DNA of 64,000 nt from Atherinomorus stipes (lineage: Eukaryota > Chordata > Actinopteri > Atheriniformes > Atherinidae). Below the pieces are notes generated by a model, which was given only the letters and a program-made list of their open reading frames with translations, had not been told where the DNA came from and did no database searches. Location of the stretch: assembly GCA_023101725.1 (NCBI GenBank), contig JALJCO010001098.1, positions 1,736,001 through 1,800,000 of the forward strand, given 5' to 3'. Shown piece after piece: positions 34,620-46,489 of the stretch (the stretch's first letter is position 1; every line of letters begins with the position of its first letter). Made by a program: the position numbers and the translations under genes.

Positions 34620-35190
34620 CAAAAGCATTCAGAGCTGTTTTTGTGCTTTATTTCTTTATAAAACACAGCTTGATCCAGATGTCACAAATGAAACCATCGT
34701 CGAGGTAACAGAATGTAAAATAGAATGAAACTAGTTAAAACCATGAGCCCACAGTGATTTATTATAAATGTGGGCAGAATGCTTTTTCAAGTATACAAGT
34801 TGCTTTTGTGCATTTTGCAAACATACAGCTTGTTATACTTTTGTTCTTGTTGCTTTCGAATTTATGACCACAAGTTAACAATTGTTGTTCCTCAAACAGT
34901 GAGAGAGAAGTTCCTGCTGTCAGGCCTCATCTTTAATGCAGCAGGAGCACAACAAAGGATTGCTTTGACTAATATTTTCTCTGACTGAGCTTTTCCTACA
35001 TAACAATGTAAACAAAGAGGTGCTAAAAGCACATATTTGCTTGAACTGTCATGAAGAACTAATAAACCTGCAGCTGCTCAGGCTCAGTTCACTAAAAACA
35101 GTAACGAGCTTCGAGACTGAACAGTGTATCTGCTTAAAGTCTGCAGATCCTGATGCAGAAACCAAGCCTTGGACTCCCTTCAGTTACAGC
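34620..35190. other. Intergenic spacer
   Basis: No gene or recognised repeat between the Tc1 element and the palindromic repeat cluster. Confidence 0.3.
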
Positions 35191-35194
35191 ATGT

Positions 35195-35395
35195 CTAACT
35201 GTGGTACTCGAGGGCCACAATCCTGCAGGTTTTCTATGTCTCCCTGCTCCAACACACACCTGATTCAAATCAATGAGTCTTTGTGCAGAGTTTCATAGGC
35301 TGTTAGATTCCTTTAATTGGAGTCAGCTGTGTTGGTGCAGGAGACATGGAAAACCTGCAGGACAGCATCCCTCAAGGACCAACTTTGTGCATCCC
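35195..35395. repeat. Palindromic CCTGCAGG-type repeat (family P)
   Basis: Near-complete member: CTCGAGGGCCACAATCCTGC and AACACACACCTGATTCAAAT on the left, AAAACCTGCAGGACAGCATC on the right. The halves are imperfect reverse complements. Confidence 0.8.
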
Positions 35396-35402
35396 TGTCA
35401 GA

Positions 35403-35540
35403 CTCTGACTTAATTAGCAGACGTGTGCACGCGTTTGCTAATTACCCATTGATCCAAGTCAGGTGTGTTGCAGCAGGGGAACTCCTGATACCTGCAGGAT
35501 GACGGCCCTCGAGGACTGGACTGTCCATCCCCCGCTCTGA
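35403..35540. repeat. Partial palindromic repeat (family P)
   Basis: Right half of the same family directly after the previous copy: CAGGTGTGTTGCAGCAGGGG, then CCTGCAGGATGACGGCCCTC. Two copies in tandem suggest insertion into, or unequal exchange between, family members. Confidence 0.7.
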
Positions 35541-35758
35541 ATATAAGCCTTATAAATAGTCTGAATCTTTTAGAGCCAGAGTTGGTAATCCTGTTCAGAA
35601 ACACTTTTTGTTATACTGGGTGAAATGGTCCTTCCATCTTGACAGTATCAACACATCATGTATTCATAAAAAGGAAGGGGAAAAGTCAGACCTCTGTGAG
35701 AGCTGCAGGTCTGTAAAAACTGACCAATTCCTGCCGTTCACACTGAAAGGCAGGAATA

Positions 35759-36880
35759 GGGGATTATCACATTTCCGCGTTCCGGTTTCCGGAAGTTGAA
35801 ACATTTGACACTTCCTGTTCCGGGCCATGTTAACGACAGCCGTTCCTGCTCTGTTATACTGTTTAAATCGGATAAACTCCAAACATATTTAAGTTTTCAT
35901 TCTAGACTGAAGTGATACTGGATCAAAAGCTGGATCAAAGCGATCGATTTGCCGCGGTGAAGGGCCGAACTTTATAATAAAACACACGTTTGTTTGTCCC
36001 CAGTGGGGCACAACACCGGCACTTCACAGCATGCTAGCATTAGCCAGCTAACGTTTACTGACATGCTTAACATCGTGCGTCTTAAAACACACAAACATCT
36101 GAAAATCGGGTCTGTACCTCCCCGTTTCCAGTGGAACAACTGGGGACTGCCAAGAAAGGAGACGCTTTCAGATGATTGTGTGTTTTCAGCCGCACAAAGT
36201 TAGGCAAGTCATCAAGCTGGCTAATGCTAACCTGCTAACAATAGTCCGCCAGCTACTACTCTGTTAAACTTTGTAAATCGGATAAACGCCAATGCCAAGT
36301 TTTCATTCCAGACTGAAGTGATGCTGAGGAAGAAGTGGATTAAAACGACCAATTCGCCGCGGTGAAGGACCGAACTTTATAATAAAACGACACACGTTTG
36401 TTTGTGGCCGGCAGACTGCGCAGTCGTGTTAGCAGGTTAGCATTAGCCAGCAACTTTGTGCGGCTGAAAACACACAATCATCTGAAAGCGTCTCCTTTCT
36501 TGGCAGTCCCCAGTTGTTCCACTGGAAACGGGGAGGTACAGACCCGATTTTCAGATGTTTGTGTGTTTTAAGACGCACAATGTTAAGCACGTCAGTAAAC
36601 GTTAGCTGGCTAATGCTAGCATGCTGTGAAGTGCCGGTGTTGTGCCACACCGGCGACAAACAAACGTGTTTTATTATAAAGTTCGTCCCTTCACCGCGGC
36701 AAATCGATCGCTTTGATCCAGCTTTTGATCCAGTATCACTTCAGTCTAGAATGAAAACTTAAATATGTTTGGAGTTTATCCGATTTAAACAGTATAACAG
36801 AGCAGGAACGGCTGTCGTTAACATGGCCCGGAAGAGGAAGTGTCAAAAGCCGGCAACTTCCGGTAAGCGTGATAATCCCC
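35759..36880. mobile_element. 1.1-kb foldback transposon with TA flanks
   Basis: Begins GGGGATTATCAC, ends GTGATAATCCCC and is bordered by TA on both sides (35757-35758, 36881-36882). The left arm (about 35759-36240) and right arm (about 36420-36880) are reverse complements with few differences. The centre (about 36250-36415) holds a third, direct-orientation copy of part of the left arm (CGGATAAACGCC ... CCGCGGTGAAGGACCGAAC). The mirror-image 69-76 codon frames in the two arms exist because the arms are identical; they are not evidence of a gene. TA flanks suggest mobilisation by a Tc1/mariner-type enzyme. Confidence 0.85.
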
Positions 36881-36882
36881 TA

Positions 36883-38000
36883 TTGGTCATTCACAACGTA
36901 TAGAAAGAACGAATTAATGCCTTTCTGTCTCGTCTCTGTCCCTCCCCTCTCACCGTCCCCCACGTGAACCACTTGGTGCGCCGCTTACTATAAATAAATA
37001 TAGCTAACGGGCTGCTAACTGCTGCTGCGCCAAAAAAACAAACCAAGACAAATCAACAGATAAGACTTAAGTCTTGGAGGCGTTGACTTTGCAGTGTGGA
37101 CTTTTTACACTGCAGAAGGAGTTGGAGGTGAGTGGATTAAAGCTTTTAGGAATGTGGTCCGTCAGCTGTTTACTATCAAGCTAACGAGCTATCCACTCAG
37201 CTGTTATCGTTAACTTGCTCGTAAAACATCGGGGCACACATCCCGGCGCTCTGAACGATGGTTTCTGGTGGTGTGCTTGTTTGAAATGTCGCTTGCTCAA
37301 ACAGTTTTTCAAACTTTGCCATCCCTAACTTTAAGGTTGAATATGGAACATTTTTTTATTAAAAGCTATATTTTTTTAAAATACAATACCTCCACGAGTC
37401 GTTTGGAGGGGTGCAGAATAAAAGTACAACATTTCCTAGAAAAAGTTATAGGCCTATTTAGACTAAAAATAAATACACAATCAATTTTAACGGGTTTGAC
37501 AATGGTGTTATGTTTACATCTACAAGCCAATACACACCACGATTGCGGGTTGCCAAATACGATCTCTGTGTGGCAACAGTATGTTAGGCACAGTTAGGCT
37601 GGTACAGGGAAACAGTGGAGTCGGCAAGTCAAGCAGCTGCTTTAGAGCCCCGGAGATATTGTTATCTATCTCAGAAGAGGACTGACCTGATCTAGGTGAA
37701 GCTACACTAGATGGACCCACATAAATGTTTTCCACGGCATCAAAATGCAGAAATTGCTACTTTCCTCTTGGATTGGTAAGCTAACTTGCGAACACATGCT
37801 GAAGGCGAAGGGTAGTTCTTATAACTTAACTCGGGAGGCGTAGTTATAGGAACTGCGTTCTTAGAACCTCTCTGTCCGAATGCGCCTATAGATCACAAGG
37901 GTCTATTAAAGTCCCATGCATGCACTGATCCAGGATAAGTTTCACCCAACTTGATAAATCCATGTCTGCTCATCCTGGCTTGCTCTTTATGCCACCAATA
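36883..38000. other. GC-richer intergenic segment, possible older element
   Basis: Includes a TATAAATA at 36990-36997, followed by GCTAACGGGCTGCTAACTGC and a donor-like GAG|GTGAGT at about 37128-37135, which superficially resembles a first exon. Nothing downstream can be joined to it. A 71-codon minus frame (37520-37735) is unrecognised. It may be part of a decayed autonomous transposon. Confidence 0.25.
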
Positions 38001-41000
38001 AAGCCTGGACCCCCTTATATTGGATTTGATGAGGCCAGCTAAGTTTTTATTTTTTTTTTTAATCCTGGGTGTATAATTCCTGGATGAATCCTACTTTTTT
38101 GCAATGGGCTCCATGAGTCTTTAAGTTTGTGCTTGGTTTGTGGTGTGTTTATTTCTTGATTGGCTGCACCTGTAGGTGAGGTTGTGAGGTGTAGCTCAGG
38201 AGGCTTGCAGGGTTTATTGCTCCAGCTGCTTCAGCTCAGCATGATCACTCCTGTAAACCCTGTATAACGTTGACTATTTTTTAAAACAAAAACGTGGCCT
38301 TTGGACTTGCTGTACAACAAAGAATTTAGGTGAAGGGCAAAAAGTGGAGACATTAATCTCTAAATGTTCGTCAGCTGCAACCACACTGGGATCAAAAGAC
38401 TCATGGGCACCAAAATCAGTAAATAGCAGAAAGATAAGAAAGGTAAGTAAAGCTTTATTCCTGCTGCTTTTTTTTTTAAATCTTACATTGTGATTTGCAG
38501 CTTTTGCAAACATTAACAGTGTTTTTACGAACTCCCACTGTCTGTACTGACAGTTTTTTTTTTTTTTAAAGAAACATGAGGTACAGTACTGTATTTACCC
38601 CTTTAGTACCATGACAAAGCCTTTAATGATGTTTTCACAGATATGAATAGGTTCAATTAAATGCTTTATACTTTTTGAAGGACATAAATTCAAGCTAAAC
38701 CACCTTAACGTGAGAGATTCTTTAACAAATATTTGTAGAGAGGACTTTCAGTGAATTATTTCTTATACTGTTGCTGCTGCCAGAGCCAGAAACAGCTGCT
38801 ACTGCTGGTGGAGACGAGTCAACCGCTGCTTTACTTGTCTTTAAAATGTGTTGTGGATATTTTCAAACATTTCCAAAACAATTTTAAGTTTAGATTCTGG
38901 GAAAAAGTTCAACTTGCAAGTTGCTTTTCTAATTCATTATATGTTTACATGACAGGAGTGCTCATGTGCAGGTTTAAGTGGTTTAGATGGCTCCATATCC
39001 ATGTTTCAAACCCAAATAATAAAGCTTTTGGGTAGTTGAAGGAATCCAATTACCCGTGGTGAAGGAAAAATCAGAATGACTGACTGAATGAGAGTTTATT
39101 TTGGTTCAAAAGAAAAGCTGATTTTTCAGTTGGTCTATGTAACTGAAAGGGTGTAGTTTGAAACTAAAGCTTATATTACACACCTACTCATTTTACATCA
39201 GAATCCAAACTAAAACCAGGATCAGACTACACGAATTTAGCCCGATTTCGGCCCGACAGAGATGTTGCAGACAGTCGCTCACAATGAGATGTACATATTG
39301 GAGTATGACACACTTGTGCGTGAACTCATGCACTCTCAGAGCCATAACTATCCACATTACGCATGGTCATCAAAGCCAATTAACCATCTGAACACACCTA
39401 TTGGACGCCGAGCATAGACAGTGATATTGCTGTGGACTGCGCAGCTCTCAATTCATGTGTCTGATTTCATGTGGTTGCCGTGATTTCCGACGTGCGCTCT
39501 GTCGGCGGCACTGATGGAACACACACCTGTGAGGACGCGTGTGTGTGTTTTGTATAGAACAACACACTTTATTTCACTTTATGGCAGTTTTTTAAATAAA
39601 CTGGTATCACTGGGTCGGCTGGACTTTGCGCCCGTGACCAGTGGACTGTGGTCAGCCTGATGTTTTTGGCCCTGCTTGGCACTGCACGCCATGCAAGATT
39701 TCACGAAAACCGGCAAGATTTCATAACAGAACGATGAAATCTTGTGAGATTTAGTTAGTGAAATGGATCGATACCACAGTTTTAAATATTGATATATCAG
39801 CATATGAAAATATCGTGATATTTCAGTGTATCTGCATTTTTCCCAGCCCTAGGGTTTGCCCCTTGGTACAAACAATACTTTTTCTAACTCGACAGACCAT
39901 GTGGCAAAGCGATTGAGCTAACGGTAACATTCAAACCTTGAACTGACCCAGTTCTTTCAGGATTTCTTTGGATTTAAGTTTTAAAAGACAAATAACTTGT
40001 AGAACGCAGACGACTGAGATGGAATCAACAAAGTGTCTCAGTCCTGCCGCCGTGTCGGCTTGCTATTCGTGTGTGTTAGGAGGAAGCTGTCCAGAGGTCC
40101 TGTAAAAGTTCTTCTCGGGTATCTTTTTGCAGGTTGTTCTGTTTTTTCAGGTTTTCTGTGCAGTTGAGGTTTAACCTATACTCGGATTTTTGTATTAGAC
40201 ATTTTCTACTTCTTCAGCTTTAAAATGTCTTCTTTCTTGTTTAAAAATATGTTTGAATGTGGATGACAGGACATGTAAAAAAAGAAACACACCCATGAAA
40301 CTTGGATGTTCTTGCCTCCATTCAGAGGCAACACACAAGGCAGTGCTTTAAAGCCCAGAGATGGGGAGAAATGAGAGTTAACCTTCCCACATACCCCCTC
40401 TTCCCCTCAAACCTGCCAGTTCTGGTGTGATACTGTTGTGTTTGTGATGATGAGGCGGGCAGTGAAATGTCAGTGGCAGAATACTGATGAGAATCAGGTG
40501 CCCTGATGTAATTGTCTCCAGCTCGCTGCATTGTTGAAACTCAATCACTGAGATCTCAGAATGGAAGTTTTCACACCAATTTCTGTGGAAGTGGCCTCGT
40601 GTGTCCAGATGGAAGCTGATTAACATAATGTGACCGCTATGCACATACATTACACGCATGGTCCTGATGCGGATCTCCAGGATGTAACGCTTCCGTAAAA
40701 TGCTTCTTTTCCATATGATATTTGAAGAAAAATGCATTTTCATGGGATGACCAAAGCTTAGCAGTGTATCGCTTTAATTTTTATGGAGCTTTTTTGTATT
40801 TGGTTGCAGTTAAGATGTGAATCTTGAGCAGAATATAAAGTAGGGAACAATGTATTGAGGCATGTTTGGTCAATATTTGTGAATCAATGCATGTGTGCGC
40901 AGTGTTTGTGTTTATATATGGATTACATCCATGCAAATTATTGAATTAATCAATATGCTGCTGTAGCTTTTAGAACCAGAGCTGTTGCGCTTTTTCAAAT

Positions 41001-42011
41001 GAAGGACTTTTAACAAAATTTGAACCTAACTTTTGTGTCTTTTAGTGTAAAAGTTGCTCCGTGCAGCCTGACTCAACATTACACAGGCTTCAGCAGGCTT
41101 TTTCTGGATTTACACATGTATATTAATGAGATGATGAACTCTTCATGGGGATGATTTCTCCTAAATTGAACTGGAAGAAGCAAAATAAAGCTGTCAAATA
41201 TCAATTTTGCAATTAGCAGTTGCTTTAACTCTGAGGAGGAGCTTGCATGTGCAGGATAATTATGATTTGCATGGTGTTGTAGGCTTTTCTGTAAATCCTC
41301 TAAAGGCTGTGGGGAAATGTTCCAATGTCAGAGGAACCTGCTGCCATGCTGAGCTTAAACACAGCCACAAACAAGTGTTTGCTGAGTGAAGATGTAGCTG
41401 TGGAATCATGGTCTTATTTCCACAAATGGAGAGAAGAGGAAGAGGAGTTTGGTTTTGGTTGCAACACATTTTAGTTCTGCATCCCAGTGAAAGTTAAAAT
41501 TCTCCCATGTAGGGAATATAATTTACATTTGGTCCAGAAACAGCAGGTTTCCCGCAGCCAAAGTTAATTTAAGATGTCCTTTTGATCTGAATTAAAAGTT
41601 TAAATTAGCTGCAATCAGTGAGTAGCGGAATGTCACTGGTGCACATTTAATAAGCCAGCATCAACTGACCCTTTGCCAGCTCTGCGATAGAGCAGTCACT
41701 GACCAATTTTACATGAGTAACAGTAATGGAGAGAAGCCTCTGCAAACTTTCACTTCCTAGGCAAAATGCTGAAGCGGTGCATAGACGGGATTATCATGTC
41801 TGATGACGGATATCCAGAATGTTTGGTTGTTGTATTTTTTGCCTTTTCAAAACCAAAAAACAGAAGTGCAGAAATGTTGAATATGGATTAAATGGTGTGA
41901 AGACCTCACTCAGTTGATTTAGGCTGAACTAGCAGCTGAACAAGTTTGTTTCAAGATGAGATGCTCATGCCAACTAGCAAAGTGTTAGCTACAAGATACT
42001 AGTAGAGTATA
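38001..42011. other. Intergenic DNA with scattered repeat fragments
   Basis: No gene recognised. 39235-39560 contains ATCAGACTACACGAATTTAG-type sequence I associate with fish DNA-transposon debris. 39705-39851 carries ATCGATAC and GATATTTC motifs ending CCCAGCCCTAG, resembling a hAT-like terminus. The remainder looks non-repetitive. Confidence 0.35.
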
Positions 42012-42015
42012 TTAA

Positions 42016-42541
42016 AGGGGAACTTTTTTTTTTTTTTCAATCTGGACCTATTTTCTACCATGAAATATGTTCATTTACTCAGTTTTGGTGGAACTTGAAT
42101 TCCTTTGGGAGATATTTAGATCCACTCGAGATCAGCGTCTGTGCGATATAATGGCAGTGGCAGCTCCAGTAAAACCCTAAAACTGTGGCGGCTTTGATGA
42201 CGTCACTATTATGTGACACCACAACAAGTAAATGCCTGTACAAAAGGACAAATCACCACGAAAAAGCTGCTGCGAGCTCACAAAGGGGGGTCCAACTAAT
42301 GTTTCGTAACAAAATATTGGTGAAATGAAGGAGTTTGTGGCAGATAATGCCTTATTTAGAGGCTGGACGCGGTTGCCCCATTACTGCCATTATAGCATAC
42401 GTTGATCTCGAGTGGATCTTAATATTTCCTGAAGGAATTCAAGTTGCACCTAAACTGCCTGGGTGAGTAAATGAACATATTTCATGCAAGAAAATAGGTC
42501 CATATTGAGAGAAGAAAAAAAAAAAAAACTGAAGTTCCCCT
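42016..42541. mobile_element. TTAA-flanked foldback MITE (family A relative)
   Basis: Starts AGGGGAACTT after TTAA (42012-42015); ends AAGTTCCCCT just before TTTAA, one extra T offsetting the right TTAA (42543-42546). Arms 42016-42180 and 42345-42541 are imperfect reverse complements, for example ATCCACTCGAGATCA against TGATCTCGAGTGGAT. Internal GAGTAAATGAACATATTTCATG and ATTGGTGAAATGAAGGAGT blocks link it to the element at 3477-4125. Confidence 0.75.
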
Positions 42542-42546
42542 TTTAA

Positions 42547-44680
42547 GTTATTGATATTTTAACACGGAGTAAGGTGGCTGTGTGACACTAGAGACTAAAC
42601 AAATATACCAGATAAACACTAGTAAGTCACATTGGTCACCAAACAGTATAGAACAAGGTCCTCTCTCAACATTTTGTGAAGATACAAACATACTCCAGAG
42701 TTTTCCATCCATTTGCTGTCCCAATCAGATCCTGTGGATCAAACCTACCATGTGGGAACAACATCCTGGTCTGCTAGAACACAAAGGGAAAACATCTAGC
42801 AACAGGTTAAAACACGCCAGATACTGAAAACTATCAGGAGTCATAAATGACAGTTGGCTTAAAATAAAACAATATGTTGACTTACTCTGATGCAAGAACG
42901 TTGTTGTTGTTCCTTTTATACACTTGTTCTGGACATGAATCATCAAGACGTGGGGTTGCTGAGTCTTTCAATATGAACAGTGAGCCTTCAACTTGATTTT
43001 AACATCCTCTTCGTCAACATTGCCCTGCCGACAAATGATGGTGTATTCCTAAAATGCATCGGGGTCCTTTTTTTTTTTATCAACTCAACTTTATTTGTAG
43101 AACACGTAAGCACAACAGAGGTTGAAGAAAAGTGCTGAACTTCAACATAAAACATTTTAAAAATGGCTAAAACACAAAATACAATAGAAATAATCAAATT
43201 GATAACATAAAAAATGAAACAATAAAAAGACAAAATAAAAATAACAGTATTTGTCTAGTTCCTTTTGATATTTCCAAACTATTACTCCAGAAATTTTGTA
43301 CAATTTCCTTCAGAATCTTAACTAAAATTACTGCGGAATCCATGTTTATGCAGGCAGAAATTAACTGGAGAAGAAAGCTTGTCAGGGTTAGTAGCTGTAA
43401 CCATGGGGGGGGTTACGAAGGGTCAATCAAGAGCAGACTGTTTGCAATTTACAGGAAAAGAGATGAAACTTTGTACACTGCACATTCAGGCAGGCAGATG
43501 CAGGACTGGCTGCCTCCATCTACTCGCTTCCATCAGAAAACACAAACTGGACAATGTCATGTCCTGATCTGGCTGCTTCTGTCTTTTGCTCCTCAAAGCC
43601 TTTTTTTTTTTTTTTTTATTAATGCATCATAAAAACTCTGAAGTTAAAAAGGCTAAAATTCCAATTAAGATCAGAGTTTGAACACACGAGTACAGACCGG
43701 TCATAGTTGAATCTTTGGTGAAAAAGCAGCCTGCCATGTGAGTTCTGGAGTTACCCGAGTTTCCACCATGTTGATGTGGCCTTGTCAGGACCTGCTGACA
43801 TTTCCTGGTTCCTCTGGAGGCTGAGGGGGATGAGAGTTAGCAGAAAGGTGAAGCATGATTAATGAGAAGACGGACGCAGGGAGACAGCAGCGGAGGCGGA
43901 AGGATGGATCTGAAACAGCAGAGTATTGAAGTCAGCGTAGATGGATGTGATCGGTTCGTTCCGACGGAGCAGCCTGAGGCAGACCTGCAGCATCTTATTG
44001 AGCCACATCTTAATAATTATTAATATGAAAGTTAGCACAGCACTTCAGTTCTGATCCCCCCCCCCCCCCTCCGCCTTGAGTGTGGATCAGGAGTTGTTCC
44101 ACAAACAGATGTGTTCACTATGTTCTCCTGCATGGTAGATGGTCTCCAACAGTAAACAGAGTATTTATGTAGTACAGAAGCCAAGAGCGGCCATGTTTGA
44201 CTGACATTCTTTTTTTGATCATAACCTCAAGATAATGTTTTCTTGTGGGAAATGGGGGTAAATTAATCTGGAGATAATTAAGATGGGCTCAAAAGTTAGT
44301 GGTTAATGTGTTAAATCCAATTTCATTGATCAGAATGGGCCCCATGGCAGCTGGGTCGTGGTATAGATATGTAATTCTGTGATTGGTGGAACTTAAATGT
44401 CAGACTGGTCACATTTGCAGCCTTTATCAGACTTGGGGTGTGCCCCAATACACCCACTAGTCCTACTCCTAAATTTTGTGTGTTCTCGTGAAGTTGGTGC
44501 TGTCCCAGTTCCTCTTTGCATGTAGGGGTAGTGGACATAACGACGGCTAGTGGGTATGTGTTGCGGCCGCCTAGTTTCTAACGTCTTCTGAGTTTCATTC
44601 CACATGCAAACCTTCCTGTTCCAACCCTCCGTTGTGAAACGACTGATAAACCTCACCTGGAGCTGATGGCCTTGCAGCTA
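42547..44680. other. Intergenic DNA with a LINE-tail fragment
   Basis: 43080-43230 begins CAACTTTATTTGTAGAACAC and contains AAGTGCTGAACTTCAACATA, resembling the minus-strand 3' tail of the LINE at 6219. A 16-base T run lies at about 43601-43617 and a C run at 44058-44069. 44435-44575 has TGCCCCAATACACCCACTAG-type sequence found again in related form near 45041. No gene recognised. Confidence 0.35.
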
Positions 44681-44687
44681 GGGCTGG

Positions 44688-45035
44688 ACAATTAATCAAA
44701 TTTTAATCATGATTTCAATTTTGCCTTTTTATGATCATAAAAACACTGTAATCGAAGAAAATCAATTAATCCTGAAGTGAACAGACTGGTGGAGTTATAG
44801 GAAGCAAACTGCAGGGAGTATAGAACAGGAATGCATGTAGACTTAGTATTCATTTTTATTGCTATTATTATTTTGAAAAATATTCTTATTTTACTCCTTT
44901 ACTTGTTTCTTATTTATTTCTGGTTTTATTTAAAGTTTATGTTTGAAGTTGAGTTTTGGTTGTTCAATAAACACTATAAAATCAATGAATAATCGTGTAT
45001 ATTAATTGTGATCTGAATCGTGCCTGAACGTAAAT
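44688..45035. mobile_element. hAT-like MITE starting TAGGGCTGGACAATTAATC
   Basis: The left terminus CTAGGGCTGGACAATTAATC and repeated AATCAATTAATC/ATTAATTGTGAT motifs are typical of a widespread fish hAT-like MITE. The right terminus is degraded, so the boundary is approximate. Confidence 0.45.
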
Positions 45036-45040
45036 GCGGC

Positions 45041-45170
45041 AAGTGGTGTCCCAATTCCTAGGAAAGATTACAAAGCCCTACCCCTTGTGGCTTCAATTTG
45101 AGGGTGTAGTGGTAGTGGGTAAGGGCTAGTGGTTGAAAGTAGGGGAAACATTGGGATTGGGCCTTGGTAG
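45041..45170. repeat. Short inverted repeat, small MITE
   Basis: GGTGTCCCAATTCCTAGG on the left pairs loosely with AAACATTGGGATTGGGCC on the right; inner GGGTGTAGTGGTAGTGGG blocks. Low certainty of the boundaries. Confidence 0.35.
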
Positions 45171-45289
45171 AGGTGAAACTTGACGATTTTCGGTATTAAA
45201 AAATTATGTTACCTGTAGCATCATCATTGTAAAAAAGTGAATACGTATGTGTGGTGAAACACGTGCATGTACAAAACTGTTTGAGGTTA

Positions 45290-45926
45290 GTTGTTCTTTT
45301 GTGCTCCCCCCCCCTAACCTGACTCCCGCCACCTGGTATTTGCAATACCATCTGGGGAGGGAGTTAACCCGATGTCATTTCAAATTAGTCTTTTTTTTTC
45401 TAAAACTCTTGCATGTGATTGGATAGAAGATCTGTCCGTCATCTTGACTGACACGCTACTTCAGCCACTCACGTTGAACCGAATGACGCAACCCGTGACG
45501 CAACTCAGAGCGACACCAGAGCCACCACGCATAGAGGATCGAGTTATCAAAACATGTTATCAAGCTCAAAAAGCTTCAGTCAAACAACATGGCGGCGGCG
45601 GCGACAGCTAGTACGAGCGGTGTACAGTCTGTGAACGACTTTTGTCGTTTTTTCGTCGCTCTGATTCCTACGGCAAGCCGCCATGATTGTTGTTGTCTGA
45701 AATAACTGACTGACTACACTGCTGTCGCCTGTGCTTCTACATCACATCCGGCCAAAACGCCGCCCATCCTTCAAAAGTCCCACCCGCGATTAGTGATTGG
45801 CTCCTACTATTCTCTAACCAGACGAAATCACCTATAACTGTCGCCTTACTCAGATGGAGTGCGTGAGGAAAGGGAACGCCCCCGCGTGTACTTGTTGAAC
45901 GCACCCAGATGATGTAAATCAGGTTA
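45290..45926. other. CpG-rich dispersed element with a 38-codon frame
   Basis: CpG-dense sequence including CAACATGGCGGCGGCGGCGA. From the ATG at 45589 a 38-codon frame (MAAAATASTSGVQSVNDFCR, ending CCCLK) runs to TAA at 45703-45705. A good Kozak-like context and a small Ala-rich start look gene-like, but no splice donor or continuation was found. I judge it part of a dispersed fish element. Confidence 0.3.
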
Positions 45927-45949
45927 CCCCCCCCCCCCCCCCCCCCCCC
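45927..45949. repeat. Poly(C) run, 23 bases
   Basis: Uninterrupted C run, closely followed by a T run (45960-45977). An assembly or sequencing weak point. Confidence 0.95.
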
Positions 45950-46129
45950 AAGAGAGCAATTTTTTTTTTTTTTTTTAATCTTTGTGAATACATTGTTTCC
46001 TTTACAAATAGGTGTGGGGTCCAATATGTCTGACTTCTCCCCACTCCTTTTCAAGAATCAGAGTAATTACTCATTTTGTGTAGCTTGATTCAATTGAATT
46101 TCGCTCTTAATTGTCAGCTGATCCTCAAT

Positions 46130-46452
46130 CCTTGCAATCGTCATGGCGACCTCGTACACTTTGGCTGCGCTGCTTTTATGGCCCCTTGACAACTCCTGCG
46201 TCTGACTTCATGGTCAGACTGCCATCATAGCGTTTCATATGTTCGCGCGCTGGTCACACAGTGTTGTGGGAGTCATTCGGTCTCGCGCACAGCTCATTGA
46301 GTCTCACGAGCGTCTGTACATCCAGCTTTTGTCCGCTTTGGCGCTTCATACGCAGTAAATCAGGGCGAGTCTGGTAGGCTTGTTCATATGAGGCGAAATT
46401 AATAATCAGCGTGAGAAATGGCATGTGTGAGCGTGTGAGGTCGTTCAAATGT
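46130..46452. other. Probable interior of a hAT-like element
   Basis: Minus-strand frame 46254-46448 (PFLTLIINFASYEQAYQTRP...) has normal protein composition but no recognised domain. It lies directly inside the terminal sequence at 46453-46489, so it is probably transposon interior. Confidence 0.3.
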
Positions 46453-46489
46453 GTGTCTCACGCTCAGTGCGTGAGTCTTGAGAGCCCTG
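46453..46489. repeat. hAT-like right terminus with subterminal hairpin
   Basis: TCTCACGCTCAGTGCGTGAG forms a small hairpin next to TCTTGAGAGCCCTG, a terminus I associate with fish hAT MITEs (CAGGGCTCTCAAGA). The matching left terminus was not located. Confidence 0.45.

Noticed and set aside
35994..36659. Matching 69- and 76-codon frames on opposite strands
   Set aside because: They are the same frame in the two reverse-complement arms of the foldback element, so agreement is due to arm identity, not coding selection.
36990..37135. TATA-like box followed by a first-exon-like segment with a GTGAGT donor
   Set aside because: No acceptor or coding exon downstream could be joined to it; kept only as a weak note within the region entry.
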